A stretch of DNA of 64,000 nucleotides from Monoplex corrugatus (GCA_030674185.1 CM060312.1:60965078-61029077), one strand, 5' to 3'; shown: positions 22,330 to 34,339, counted from the stretch's first letter. Made by a program: numbers and translations. The notes: generated by a model from the sequence alone, not told the origin.

Positions 22330-23290
22330 GGTTATTAATAGATTAAACTCTAAAACGTGTGATTGTTGATGGTTTATAACTGTTTGACATTCTGTTATTG
22401 ATAGTTCTTACTCTAAAATATTTAGTTTCAGATATGATACTTTAAACTCTATTGCATTTGATTGTTGATAGTTGTTAGTATAACTGCATGGTGTTCTGTT
22501 ATATGATAGTTCGTACTCTATAACATTTATTTACAGATAGTTTATAACTCTGTAGTATTAACTCTATGGCATTTTACTGTTGATAATTCTTGACATATTG
22601 TAATTGTTGATAGTATACAACTCTGTAAAATTTATTTGTTGATTGTTTATAACTCTATTAAATTTTATCGTTGACAGTTTATACCTCTATCACACTTGAT
22701 CGTCGATAGTTTATAACAGTCTCTGGATCTATTGTTACCAGTTCAAAAGTCTATAACACTTTATTTCTGATATATTTTTTTTACTCTATAACATTGGACA
22801 GCTGACAGTTTATGATCTGCTCTATTCTATTGCTGATATTTTATAACTACTACATTCTATGGCTAAACAGTCGATAACATTTGATTGCTGATGGTTTATA
22901 AATCTGTTGCATTCTACTTTTGGCAGTTGACAACTCCATGACATTTCATTGCTGATTGTTTGTAATTCAGTTACGGTATGTTTTATTGTTCATGGTTTCT
23001 AACCTATGAAACATTTTATTGTTGAGAGTTTATAAACCGTTTATATTTGACTGCTGGTAGTTTATAACTATGTTACATTTGATTGCTGATGGATTTTAGC
23101 TCTATGAAACATTTTATTGTTGATTTATAACTATTATATTTCATTGCTGATAATTTTTAACTCTACAACATTTCATTGTTGATAGCCTATTCCATTCTTA
23201 TGTCGATAGTTCACAACTCAGTAACATTTAACTGATGATAGTTTATTATTACGTTACGTTTGATTACTGACAGTTTATAACACTTATGAT
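22330..23290. repeat. Degenerate minisatellite in intron B1, about 35-45 base unit
   Basis: A motif like CATTTGATTGTTGATAGTTTATAACTCT (about 28 of the unit's bases) recurs some 20-25 times with heavy drift and starts just 16 bases after the exon 1 donor. Noncoding. Confidence 0.8.
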
Positions 23291-23695
23291 CGTTTTTATG
23301 TTTTTCTTTGTATTTTTGATTTTTGTTTAAGCATTCGTGTTTTGCATTGTTTTTTGTTTTGTTTTGTTTTGTTTTTTGTCCACACTGTGCAGGCAGTATG
23401 TTGCTGCACAATCTACATACTCTTTCTCTTTGATGGGCGTGCATGCTGGGTGTTTACAGTTTCCCCATAAGCCAACCACTGGCATGAATTACAGGATCTT
23501 GAAAGCGCATGTAACTGTTGTCATTCTGTATGCGTATGCACACTGAAGAGGGTTTGAACACTGGCAAGTCTACACGCATCTTGAGCTGGGAGATCAGAAA
23601 GATTACCCACAAGGCCAAGGTGTCAGGAGATTGAAACCCAGGATCTTTCAATTGTAGATCCGACGTTGACCCACTTGACAACCGCCTCAGCCGTT
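23291..23695. other. Unassigned part of intron B1
   Basis: No gene or repeat family recognised. It contains a GTTTT-rich stretch. Confidence 0.4.
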
Positions 23696-23873
23696 TTAAC
23701 CCTTTGACTCCCGCACCCTGTCCACCAGCATCCTGTATTGCCAACCATGCCAGCAAAGCAAGCTAACCTTTGATTTCCTTTCCACCGCTTTCTGAGGAAG
23801 CTGGTGAAGGTGAGGGAATCAAAGAGTTAAGTTTTTGCAGTTGGTGGATAAAGTGCAGGAGACATAGGGTTAA
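23696..23873. mobile_element. Palindromic MITE-like element, copy 2
   Basis: Same termini as the copy at 5503 (TTAACCCTTTGACTCCCGC at the left, ending CATAGGGTTAA at the right) and the same nested inner inverted repeat, more diverged. Confidence 0.75.
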
Positions 23874-24109
23874 TCTATTCATTTCGTCATTCAGAACAGC
23901 ATAATTGGTCATCCCGTATGATTTTACGTACAATTCTAGCAGTCTGTGTTTAGCGGTATTTGTTTCCTGAAAACTCCTGTGACATGTTTCATGTCCTGAA
24001 AAACAAAACAAAACAAACAAAAAAACCCGAATGGTTTGGTTGGTTGGATGGTTGGTTGATTTGGTCTTGTAGTTGCTGATTAGATGGTGAGTTGATTATT
24101 TGTTTGTTG

Positions 24110-24394
24110 GTATGGTAGGAAAGCTGGAGGGAAAGAGGGCACCAGGTGGACCCACGAAGAAATTATTGGACTGACTTGCAGGGTGGCTGAAGACAGAGGG
24201 GTGGGAGATGTACTTGCGGCGACACGGGATAGATTCGTATGAAGTGCCATGATCGCCAACACCATGCTGCAGAGCACATGAATAATAATAATAATGATAG
24301 TAATTATTATTATTATTATAATGATAATAATAATAATGATGATAATAATAATAATATAAGAATGATAATAATAATAGTAATAATAATAATAATG

Positions 24395-24425
<31 letters not shown>

Positions 24426-24936
24426 TAATAATAATGTTGATAGTAATGCAAGAAGATGAAACGCATTCTTACCAACAAATCAGTTAACATCAGGAAGAGA
24501 GTTCTTGAATGTTCTATAGAACCGATAATTTTATACGGTTGTGAGGCGTGGACAGTCAGCAAAGCTAGAAGAAGATTGAGGCAGCCGAGATGTATACGTG
24601 GTTTCTAAGAAGAACGTTGAGAATTCCATGGACAGAAAATAAAACAAACGAGATAGTCCTGATGGATGCAGACACAAGAAGATCATTCATAAGGAAGATC
24701 AAGATAAGACAGGCAACATTTCTAGGCCATTTCATGAGGAGAGGGGAATTAGAGCACTTGGTCACAACGGAAAAGCTGGAGGGAAAAAGAGCACCAGGTA
24801 GACCCAGGGAGAAAATATTGGACGGACTTGCAGGGTGGCTGAGGACGAAGAGGGTGGAAGATGTGCTTGCGGCAGCAAGGGACAGATACATATGGAGGGC
24901 CATGATCGCAAACGCCATGCGGCAGGGCACTTGATG
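24110..24936 (+). mobile_element. Two RTE-like LINE 3' ends separated by a TAA/GAT microsatellite
   Basis: A first short copy (24110-24285, GGAAAGCTGGAGGGAAAGAG onward) ends in a 150-base ATAATAATG microsatellite. A second, longer copy (24450-24936) encodes the RT thumb (RILTNKS, then LYGCEAWTVSKA) and the C-terminus (RTLRIPWTENKTNE, GRPREKILDGLAGW), ending GGCAGGGCACTTGATGATG. Another TAA/GAA microsatellite follows to 25080. Confidence 0.85.
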
Positions 24937-25424
24937 ATGATAATAATAATGATAATATAATTATAATTATAATAATATGATAATGATAATAATAATAATA
25001 ATGATAATAATAATAATAATAATGATGATGATAATAATAATAAGAAGAAGAAGAAGAAGGAGAAGAAGAAGAAGAAGAAGAATGGTGGTTTACTGGTGGT
25101 TGATTTTGTTTTTGTTATGGTTATTCTAGTGGGGGGGGGGGGGGGGGGGGGTTTTGTAGAATCTGAATTTTCAGATGGTCAGGCCATGCAAACAGTTTCT
25201 CTTTACTTATGCTTTAAACAAGAGAAAATGCTTGTATACTTTCACTTTCTCGATTTCCTTTACCCCAGCGAGGGTTTTAAGGATCATTGCACTGCGACAG
25301 GTTTCATATGTAATCATCGTTCTTTTTTTCTTTTTTTTTTTTACCTTTTTCATTTGTTTTCTGTCCAATTTTCTATCCCACACTAATGGCCTAGGAAGCC
25401 AGTGAAAATAGTCATGATGTATGA

Positions 25425-25700
25425 TATGATGATGATGGCAATGTTTATGATGTTATGGAGTTCTATTTTGGGTTCAGACTGCATGATAGAGCTGTACCCT
25501 ACGCTTACTTTCATAATATATCCTGATTTCAACCAGGCCACAAAAATGCAGGCAAATGCGGCGTTTGGTCATGAAAGCTGAGCAACACAGTCCTGAATCC
25601 GTAAAAAAGTGGATGAGACTTGACTATTTGGTTCCGGTCTTCCAAGTGAGCCCATAGCACACTCAGATTGGAGTAGGAGCTAGTTGGGGTTGAAAACAAC

Positions 25701-25744
<44 letters not shown>

Positions 25745-25859
25745 CACGCACACACACACACACAACACACACACGACACACACCACACCGCAACACACAC
25801 ACACACACACACATAACACACACCACACACACACACACCACACTCACAACACACACCAC

Positions 25860-25910
<51 letters not shown>

Positions 25911-25955
25911 GAACACACACGCACACATGCAATGAAAAACACAATGAAACACACA

Positions 25956-26014
<59 letters not shown>

Positions 26015-26105
26015 GATTTTGACGGAACTAATTGGATTCAAACCCAGAACCTTACAGTTCAGTCATTTGCACTAACCACTACACACCATGCTAACTGGTT
26101 TAGCG
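25425..26105 (-). mobile_element. tRNA-derived SINE split by a (CA)n microsatellite
   Basis: The body is at 25425-25700 and the tRNA-like head at 26030-26105 (GGATTCAAACCC, GCACTAACCACTACACACC), both minus. A CA-rich block of about 320 bases lies between them. Either the repeat grew inside the SINE or two partial copies flank it. Confidence 0.7.
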
Positions 26106-26156
26106 ACGATATAGTACTAAACACGACTCGTAACCACGTTGTTAAAAAACACATGG

Positions 26157-26275
26157 ATGAGAGAGAGAGAGGAGGAGAGAGAGAGAGAGAGAGGAGAGAG
26201 AGGAGAGAGAGAGAGAGAGAGAGAGAGCAAGAACGAGAGAGAGAGAGATAGAGAGAGAGAGAATGTGTGTGTGTT
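26157..26275. repeat. (GA)n microsatellite
   Basis: GAGA tracts ending in GTGTGTGTG. No gene. Confidence 0.9.
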
Positions 26276-26399
26276 TAATTTTAAAGGGGGCGGAATGCGG
26301 TGCTCTTGCCAGACATCTGAGCTAGGCGATAGGATCAATATAGCTACGGTGCTGTCGGCATTGTCGAAACAATGAATCCTTTGTTCAGGCAACAAAAGC

Positions 26400-27070
26400 C
26401 TACTCCTTAGCGAACACAATGGGGTCTTGTACTGTCTGTGGGATGCCGGGCAGATCTCTTTCAGTTTCAGTTTCAATTCCTCATGACGACGTCTCAGCGC
26501 TTGGAATGAATTCCATATGTTCTATCGTCACAGGTGCTATGTGATGGAGAAAATCCAGAATGATCACGGCACGCTTCTTAAGCCTGCACATAAACCCATG
26601 TGCTGACCAGGTCCTACCTAGATAGTTCCATAACCCTGAGGTCGTAGGGGAATGAGATGCAGAGACCTCAACTTTTCCCAGGACCAGCACCACGAGGGTG
26701 GCGCCCATCCCCTCTCCCTCGATTTAAATTCATATTCATATTCACTTTTTTAACCAATACTTCAGAAAGGCAAGAAGGCTAATTGGTTTTCAGGGGGTGG
26801 GATCTGGGAAATCAACTCTCTCTCCAATGTTTTAACCAAGGCAGCCGGGCATTGCCCTGCTCTTAACGATTTTCAACTGCCGTGGGATCTTTAGTGTGCG
26901 CAGCCAAAAGGCACATGGGTCCGACTCGTTTTTCGTCCCTTCCGAAGGACTAGACTTTTCAGTTCGATTTTCCAGTCAAACTGAGGAGAAAAGTCTGCAG
27001 GGGAGTGAACACTGGAACCTCGTGTTTAGTTATTGGCAGGCGAACGTCTGAACCATTCTGCCATTCTTTC
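26400..27070. other. Unnamed repeat-like segment in intron B1
   Basis: GC-richer than its surroundings, with CCTTCCGAAGGACTAG and GCCGTGGGATCTTTAG motifs that I associate with dispersed molluscan repeats, but I cannot name the family. No protein frame. Confidence 0.35.
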
Positions 27071-27394
27071 TTTGGAAGGTTAAGGTCTGATTGATTGATT
27101 GGTCGATTAACTAATCGATTAATTGATTTGTTGATTGATTCTGTGGTTGGAAAGGCCTTTGATTTTTAGTTTAAAATCTGTTAAGTTTGATCACTATGGA
27201 ATTTAAAGTCTGCCAGTTTCACTGACAGATTTCGTGTTGTGAACGTCTGTCAGACGGACTGAATAACTGCAAGGTTCAGACGATTCCAGAAAAAAAGATC
27301 GCCAGTGCTGTGAGTGACACAAATAGCTGTTCTCCCACAGAGAGTGATCAGAGCAAACCAGTTAGTATGTTACAGTATGCAAATGTACCCTTCT

Positions 27395-27900
27395 TCTTTT
27401 TAGGATCATCGCACTTAGGGAGGCTGCCCTTGTGCTTACTTTTTTTTTTGGTCCCATTTTCTACGCCATCATTAATGGCCACAGAAGCTGGCAAAGTTTT
27501 TTTTACAATGCGATGATGATGATGCTGATGAGGATGATAATCATGATGATTTGAAGTTCCATCTAGGACTGAGACTGCGTGACAGGGTTGTACTCTACGC
27601 TTACTATCATAACATATCCTGGCATCAACCAGACTAGAGAGATACAGACACCTGCAGTGCTGGTCAGAAGATTTGAGCGACACCCTCAGTGACGCATCTG
27701 TGAAGTGGATGAGACTCGACTGTGTGGTCCCAGTCTTCTCAATGAGCCCATAGCATGCCCAACTCTGGGTAAGACTAAGAGCCGGTTAGAGCCGAAAAAT
27801 CCCACAACGATATAGTTTTGAACAGACTGATGGGGATTCGAACCCAAACCTTCCAGTTGGTAGTCCGTTGCGTTAACCACTACACCATGGGGACTGGTGC
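27395..27900 (-). mobile_element. tRNA-derived SINE, full length
   Basis: Reads on the minus strand with a clear A box region (TGGTGTAGTGGTTAACGC) and B box (GGGTTCGAATCCCC), the complete body, a GAT-rich microsatellite and the conserved tail including GTGCGATGATCC. This is the best model for the family: about 500 bases, with no poly(A). Confidence 0.85.
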
Positions 27901-28150
27901 AAAAGTATCCTTTACTCTAGAAATTTTTAGAATACACTGAGCACATCACTGGCTGGGTGGCTTTTGCCTGCTGCTTAAGTACTGCCACTGCCACTGTTTA
28001 CATCTCTGTCTTCATGATTGCAGTCAGTGTTGCCCTGTTGTCTCTGTCGTTACACCTGTTCTGTACCTCACTGTTTGTATCATTACAATAAATGTGTACT
28101 TCAGTTCTCTCAGAAGAGCTAAAGAGTAACACACGCACAAAAAAAAACAA

Positions 28151-28154
<4 letters not shown>

Positions 28155-28240
<86 letters not shown>
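28155..28240. repeat. (CA)n microsatellite
   Basis: Pure CA tract. Confidence 0.95.
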
Positions 28241-28244
<4 letters not shown>

Positions 28245-28259
28245 CAATCAGAACGCGTA

Positions 28260-28550
28260 TTTAATACAACCAAACAAGATGCGCAAATTTTCTGCCAACT
28301 GGCCTTTGTCAAACGTAAGATCACAAACAAACAAACACAAAATACAAAAATTAGGAGAAAAAGACTGAAACTTCCCTGCTGCTTCGACCAGTGTGAAAAA
28401 AGACTAAACTGACTAAAATGACATCATAATGTGTTTGTGGGTAAATATGATGTCAGAGCAGAAGTGAGATGAATTTTGCAATTTGAAGAGTGACCATGCC
28501 GTATTAAGATTGTTTTATCCTGAAGAGGGTCCAGGCCTAAAATTAAAACT
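28260..28550 (-). mobile_element. Old Penelope-like element 3' end
   Basis: Matches 40995-41300 at reduced identity: GCGCAAATTTTCTGCCAACT, CTTCCCTGCTGCTTCGACCA, GAAGTGAGATGAATTTTGCA. Only the terminal repeat and 3' noncoding part remain. Confidence 0.75.
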
Positions 28551-29429
28551 ATGATGCCCTAGTCAAGAGTAGTTTTTTGGAACGTAAAATATCCTACTAT
28601 TAAATAATGCATAAGAAAAAATATAAGCATATGATCGATTGAATGGGAAAATATATAATCAAGAGGTATACTGGTGTAAATGGATCGTGCCTATTGCAAC
28701 GAATCCGGTCTGACCTTGGAATCAGAAGAAAAACACCCTAAACCAGAAAACCGGAGTTCCCGGCGAGAAAAAAACATAGTCAGGGCTAAAGAGTATTCAA
28801 ACTGTAATTGTTTAAATGTCTGTTTTCTCGAGATGAGCTTTGCTATGGGTGATTTTTCGTTCTGAAACACTGTGTTTCTTATTCAACATGCCTTAAGTGG
28901 TTTTGTACTATATCCTTCCTGGTTGTATTTTATGCATTTATTTTTTTACCCAAAATCATGAACGTATGCTAATAAGATATCAAAAACTTGCAAACGACAA
29001 TGAAATATGCGTAGAAGCATTTTAATCGTACTTCAAATTGTCAGTTTCACTTTAATACCAGACCGTCTCAATAGGTCTGTCTATTGTTGGTATGGTCAGT
29101 ATTCGACAGACATGCGGTAGGAAAAAGTACTTACAACAGTTCTCGAGTCTAGTGACTTTTACATCTACACTGACTTGGTGTTTGAATGCCTCCCTAAAAG
29201 GTAGAGAGCTCTCTTGGGACCCAGAGCACCAATGCCTCGTCACTCTTGGGACACTCATCTCCCAGGCTCCCGACGCCAATCGACAGTCAATTCTTCAAGC
29301 AAAAGGGGGGGGGGGGCTTCCCATAAAATGAACATGTAAAATAACAACAAACTGCATCACACTGAGACAAATTGATAAGTTTAAACATTTGGAAACAGCA
29401 GATACACATTAGAAATAGCCCGCAGAACC
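28551..29429. other. Unassigned part of intron B1
   Basis: Small open frames on both strands near 29050-29330, without recognisable similarity. Nothing I can support as a gene. Confidence 0.4.
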
Positions 29430-29880
29430 GGCCAGCTAAAACAGCATTCAAGAAACTGAAAAGCGTTCCTACCAAGAAATGCCTTTCAATTAACATCAGG
29501 AAGAGACCTCTTCAGCGTTAAATAGAACCAATCTTGTTGTATGGAAGTGGGGCATGGACAGTCAACACGCAAAGTATGGACAGCAAAGAAAACAAGCGAG
29601 ACAGTATTGAAGGAGGCACACACAAAAAGAATATTAACGAAGAAGATTAGGAAAAGACAAGCAAAATTTATGGGACATGAGGCAAAATAAATTAGAGCAC
29701 CTAGTCACAACAGGAAAGCTAGAGGGTAAAAGAGCACCGAGTAGACTCATGAAGAAAATATTGGACAGAGTTGCAGAGTGGATGAAGACAGAGAGGATGG
29801 GAGATATATGTACTGCGACAAAGGATAGATTCATATGGAGGGCCTTGATGGCCAATGCCATGTGGCAGGGCACATGATGA
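29430..29880 (+). mobile_element. RTE-like LINE 3' end
   Basis: Encodes a damaged RT C-terminus (KCLSINIRKR, LEHLVTTGKLEGKRAPS), ending GGCAGGGCACATGATGATGATG. A GA tract follows at 29937-29981. Confidence 0.85.
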
Positions 29881-29949
29881 TGATGATGTATAGTTTTGAG
29901 ATTGGAACACTTTAACATACTGAGGGATTCTATGCGAGAGAGAGAGAGG

Positions 29950-29982
<33 letters not shown>

Positions 29983-30131
29983 GTTTTGACATCACCTTCT
30001 AGCAAAATGAGCAGGGTTAACATATAAGAATGCACACTCTGTAATTAATCATTGTGTCGATTTCTGCAGAACCAGGTACACGAGGAGATATACATTTTCA
30101 TGCACGTCTAAGCATCCAAATCTTCTGTCAG

Positions 30132-30481
30132 GCTATGTCCAGACCAAAGGATACAAGTTCGGTAAGACGTTTGTCTTCAAAGACGGCTGGCATCACGAAG
30201 CGACCATAGTGGGTCCTGCAGCTCACTGTACCATGCTCAGCCTCCTCATTCCCAAAGAATTCTTCTGCGCTCTTCAAAGCATTGAAATTTACACTGGTGG
30301 CCTGGGGGAACCCACGCAGCTGGCATCCAGACTGTGCCGAGACGGGACATCTGAACCTGTTCATGTGTATGAGTCTCCAATATTCCACGTCCATTGGAGA
30401 ATGGCCAGCACTGTCGATGGTATATCTCACTCCTCATCAGAAATGTCGTCCGGATTTAGAGCTTGGTTTTCTTTCCACAAG
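30132..30481 (+). CDS. Gene B exon 2: CUB-like domain
   Basis: The acceptor AATCTTCTGTCAG gives phase 1, as needed by exon 1, and starts with YVQ where gene A exon 2 starts with MVQ. An upstream AG at 30069 would run into a stop in the required frame. The domain holds MLSLLIPKEF, IEIYTGG, a Cys pair and HVHWRM, ending WFSFHK: the strand order of a diverged CUB fold. The donor CACAAG/GTATTT is phase 0. The end of this exon, donor included, is repeated twice more in tandem (30482-30565), so alternative donors exist. Its role is presumably in ligand or co-receptor binding; this is inference. Confidence 0.85.
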
Positions 30482-30570
30482 GTATTTGTAAAAGAAACTA
30501 GAGCTTGGTTTTCTTTCCACAAGGTATTTATAAAAAAATTAGAGCCTGGTTTGCTTTCCACAAGGTATTT
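30482..30570 (+). repeat. Two extra tandem copies of the exon 2 splice-donor region
   Basis: The unit GAGCTTGGTTTTCTTTCCAC plus AAGGTATTTGTAAAAGAAACT (about 42 bases) occurs three times. Copy 1 is the exon end, copy 2 ends in a donor at 30523 in the same phase, and copy 3 in a donor at 30564 in a different phase. Confidence 0.85.
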
Positions 30571-31007
30571 GTACCAAAAAAAATGTCTGCTTCATTTTCC
30601 ATACTCGTTTTGACTCTCCAATACCTCCAAACCCAAGTTTATTTAGTGGAAGTCCCAGTGCTAGGAAGTCCATAGGAGTATTAGTTTTAAGTTGCTGAAA
30701 GGCCACCCTTTGCAGGAAACCCTGCATTGCTGCCAGATCTCTAAACTGGAATTCAGATGTGCCTGTTCTATTCCAGAATAAAACAAAAAGTCTACGTGAA
30801 ATTTGATCTAGTTACACTTAAGTTTTGCATCATACTCTTCCGTTTGATATATGTAGGTCAGTTGTTTTTGAAAGCAGAAATGTTTGGTGACGTATTATCT
30901 AATTTTCGTTTCTAAACAGACATTTCAGCAAATACTATTATGAAGTTGAAAATATGTCTATCTCTAAATTAAACTATGTTTTCATCTTATTTCATATCAA
31001 ACTATAG

Positions 31008-31133
31008 AGGACACCATTCATTGAACAATGTTCCAAAAATTTGCCAAAATTGTATTCTAAGACCAACGTAAAGTTTCATCAAGCCAAAGAGAATAGTAAC
31101 TACGGTAGTGTTCTCTTTGACCAGGCGCTGCAG
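31008..31133 (+). CDS. Candidate extra exon of gene B (126 bases, phase 0-0)
   Basis: A frame of 42 codons lies between an acceptor (CATATCAAACTATAG, with a pyrimidine-rich stretch upstream) and a strong donor (GCTGCAG/GTAAGG). It is symmetric in phase 0, so it could be included between exons 2 and 3 without disturbing the frame. The product (starting RTPFIEQC, ending FDQALQ) has no similarity I recognise and no counterpart seen in gene A. It may be a cassette exon or chance. Confidence 0.35.
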
Positions 31134-32089
31134 GTAAGGGTTTAGATAGAAACCGGTGTCAAGACAGTCCGTCTAAGAGGAAAGGTACAGGGGCCTCTTT
31201 TTTCTCCCACGTCCACACAGAGTGACGGTGTGGGGGTTAGTGTTTTGGATGAGAAAATAAATCAGAACGTGCATTACCACATTTGAGTGTTTCAATAACA
31301 AATAGTGAAGTTGATTTTAACTTGAAGATGAAAGAAATGAAAACGGCAATATAGGTATCCCTGGTAAAACAATGTTAAAAGAGGTCTGTGACACCTTATG
31401 TGAACAGCAGCACCGTCAGTGGACAGCAATGCACACTCCCTCGCCAGATCAGTTCAAGTTCCAGCCAGCGCGTACTGTCAGTGGTTCAAACAAATGCCCT
31501 CTGTCCAAATCTTACTGACGTGTGCTAGATATTGAATTTACTACACTTATCGATGTGTGGGCTAAGGTTCCTGACCAAAGCAGAAAACGGCCTTGACCCA
31601 GTTCTCACGGTATACCTCAAGCAAACGATGCTATGGTATGCATTTATTCATCCGGCATGGACGGGTGCATTGTTGTGTTTCTTTACAGAAATCGTAACTT
31701 TTAAAAAGATATTCCTTCTTTGTGATGGATTGCATAATCAGTGCATGAATCATAACATATATGTTCTGTGATAGATAGAAAAAGGTGCCGAAAAGAAATG
31801 TGAAATGCTCTGTTTGGACTGCTGTATGGATACGATAGTGCTGTTCACTTAATTTAAGGGGCCTACAGAGATTTCTTCAGTTGGTCAATGAACACATACA
31901 GAAAAAGAAGATGGCACTGCATGAACTTTCTCTGGAGAGAGCAACTTGAATTTCACAGAGAAAATCCATTGTGAAAACAAATAGATAGATGTTGTTATGA
32001 CCATACATGTAAAATGTAATATGCATAAGTTCAAAGCTGAAAAAAGCTGCATTCATGGTCAGCAGCTCTTAAAACGAAACTGAATATTT
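31134..32089. other. Unassigned part of intron B2
   Basis: No repeat family or gene recognised. Confidence 0.4.
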
Positions 32090-32960
32090 TTGACAGATGC
32101 CTTGTCTGCCCTTCAGACCCAGTGTGCCGACAAAGAGACTGACGAACAGCATGTTTCAATATGGCACGTCCAACAAGTCAGACTGGCTTTGCTGCAGTGG
32201 TTGCCTCAGACCTTGCCAATGTTCTCGAAAGACAAGGCAGGACCAACGAGCAGTTACATGTAGAGTCCAACTCCAATTCCAAGGAAGCCATATAAACCAC
32301 GACAAAACCAAGAGTGTAGAAGGATGGCAACCATCGGTTTACACGACAGAAACAGATCGTTTTCTTAAGACTACGCTCTGAGGACTGAAGTCAGAGGTAT
32401 CAGGCCTACAGGCGCCTTCTAGAGTAACTATGGTAAAATGCAGTATAACACAAATGTTTATACGAGCATTATAAATCAGATGAGAATGCTGCTTGGCCAC
32501 TGAAGTCCCTTTATGGTGAAACAGTGTCAGGTCTCTCGCTTCAACCAAAGGCCTTTATCAACCTTGTCTCTGCGATCAAGAGAACTAAACAGCTTACAAC
32601 ATATTTCAGTGATGCTATCTCTATGAAGTGGAGGTACAGGAGACATGGCCGACTACAAATCCACCAACACGAATTGGAAAAATAAATAACCGGCCATTAT
32701 TCATTGCAAGATATGGCCTGACCATGCAGATGGCAGGGAAAAGAAAAGATGGAGAAGAAGACTACGCTCTGAACACAACAGACAAAACAACCAAATGGCA
32801 GCAACAATGATGCTGGATCCTCCACGTTGTATAGTCTACGTGGTTTGGACAACCAGACAGCAGAGCACATCCTCTAGAACTGTCCACGCTACAATACCCT
32901 CAGAAAAATCATCTGGTTAGAGGACGCTTCTTAGATCTTATGCTATAGGGGACACAGCAT
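32090..32960 (+). mobile_element. Decayed LINE, ORF2 C-terminal region
   Basis: In shifting frames: FTRQKQIVFLRLRS (about 32340), then LDNQTAEHIL, NCPRYNTLRKIIW (about 32850-32920). The sequence resembles the tail of LINE proteins in which a Cys/His segment with AEHILQ-CP follows the RT or RNase H region. Many stops. Confidence 0.65.
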
Positions 32961-33715
32961 GATAGGGAAAGAACCTAACAATGATAATTATGATGTTTAT
33001 AAAGCACTACATCTTGATGCATAAATCAAATTAAACCCCACACTCTCGTCGTTTACTCAAATATAGACTCACGGTGAAAAAACAAGGCTACATAGCATCT
33101 TAACGCTGGGAGGGAGGGGGGAGGGGTAGGACAGGATGATTGGGATGGTGGGATGAAGGGGAAAATCATTGTAAAAACTTGGAAACAATTGTAATTGTCA
33201 AAGAGGTTGGGAAAACCCATTTCCAATTGACCATGGAACATCTGTATCGAGGAATTTGTAAACAAATAGAAGTAGAACGGATATGTAAGGTAAGGGTATA
33301 CATTCTGAGGTGGTTGCAAAGATACGTAGATGCAAAACCTGTTAATACATTTGTAGCAGAACGTATCGATTTTGTATGAACTTTTTAACATCAAGCAACC
33401 ACCAACGTAGGTACTGAAGCAAGAGAGCGACAAGATCATTTTAAGTTTTACAACGACAAGACGGGTCGCAGAACCCTGGACTCGCTGGAAGCAAGTGGCA
33501 GAAGATGCAGCAAACCAAAGGGCGGAGAGTTACAATGACTGACATGACACAAGACAAGTTATGTTAAAACACACCGCTTCCTACACACCGGACTGACAAC
33601 ATGACCAAAATGACAGGTAGATAATGCTTTGTTTAAAAGTGATGCAAACACACCAACTATATTTGTGAGTCGGTTTTATGATCAGCACTCATGAAGTTTT
33701 CTTGTTTTGTCTGAC
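32961..33715. other. Unassigned part of intron B2
   Basis: No gene or named repeat seen. Confidence 0.4.
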
Positions 33716-33717
33716 CA

Positions 33718-33812
33718 TGAACGGAGAGGGTGGAAGATATGCTTACAGCAACAAGGGATAGATACATATGGAGGGCCATGATTTCAATACCATGAGGCAG
33801 GGCACATGATGA
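33718..33812 (+). mobile_element. RTE-like LINE 3' end, very short
   Basis: Only the last 95 bases of the family (GAGAGGGTGGAAGATATGCT ... GGCAGGGCACATGATGATG). Confidence 0.8.
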
Positions 33813-34103
33813 TGACAATGATGTGTTTCTAGCAACCTGTACACGACTTTGCCAACGCATAGGTTTTGTGCAGGCTCAGAAAGACTGCCAGATAATTGCT
33901 AGCAGACTTGGGTGGACTTATGAAGTCATCGTTCAGAGAAGACCGAATTTTTAGCGATTTAGGTCAAATGTTGATCTGTTTGACCGAATAAGAATGTTTG
34001 GTTTCATAAACCTTTGTTGTTGTTCGTTATTTTGCGTTATTTATTTGTTTTCTGTTTTTTTGTCTGGTTAGGACGCATCTTCTTTACCTCAGAAGTTGGG
34101 AAG

Positions 34104-34258
34104 TGGCCTGTGGAATTGCTCTGTCCCCAACTGGCCAGCGTTCCAAGCCACTTCCATTGCAATTACGACACTGAGTGTTCGGCAGCGGAAGATGAAACAG
34201 ACTGTGTCTACACTGGTCACTGCAAGCCTGGGCAGTTGGTTCTCCCTGCTCTTGGAAG
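34104..34258 (+). CDS. Gene B exon 3: LDLa and start of CTLD
   Basis: Holds an LDLa (HFHCNYDTEC, AAEDETDC) aligned with gene A exon 3 and ends LGR, with donor GGAAG/GTGTCT in phase 2. The splice joins to exon 4 to give LGRCYVYV, restoring the first CTLD cysteine. The start is uncertain. 34104 (GGGAAG/TGG) is in phase with exon 2 and pairs with the KW of gene A, but it is a weak acceptor. The stronger TTAG at 34071 needs phase 1. A single-base indel, or an undetected exon, would reconcile the latter. Confidence 0.75.
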
Positions 34259-34339
34259 GTGTCTGAACTCTCCCTTAAAAGTTCTGATATACATGTACAC
34301 AGGCACGCACTCACACGAACACATATACACCTATTATGT

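Noticed and set aside
26117..26476. Ser/Leu-rich frame on the minus strand
   Set aside because: Mostly a GA/CT microsatellite translation followed by unassigned intron sequence.
30070..30131. Upstream acceptor at 30069 as the start of gene B exon 2
   Set aside because: In the phase set by exon 1 it runs into a stop before the CUB region; the acceptor at 30131 is in phase and aligns with gene A.
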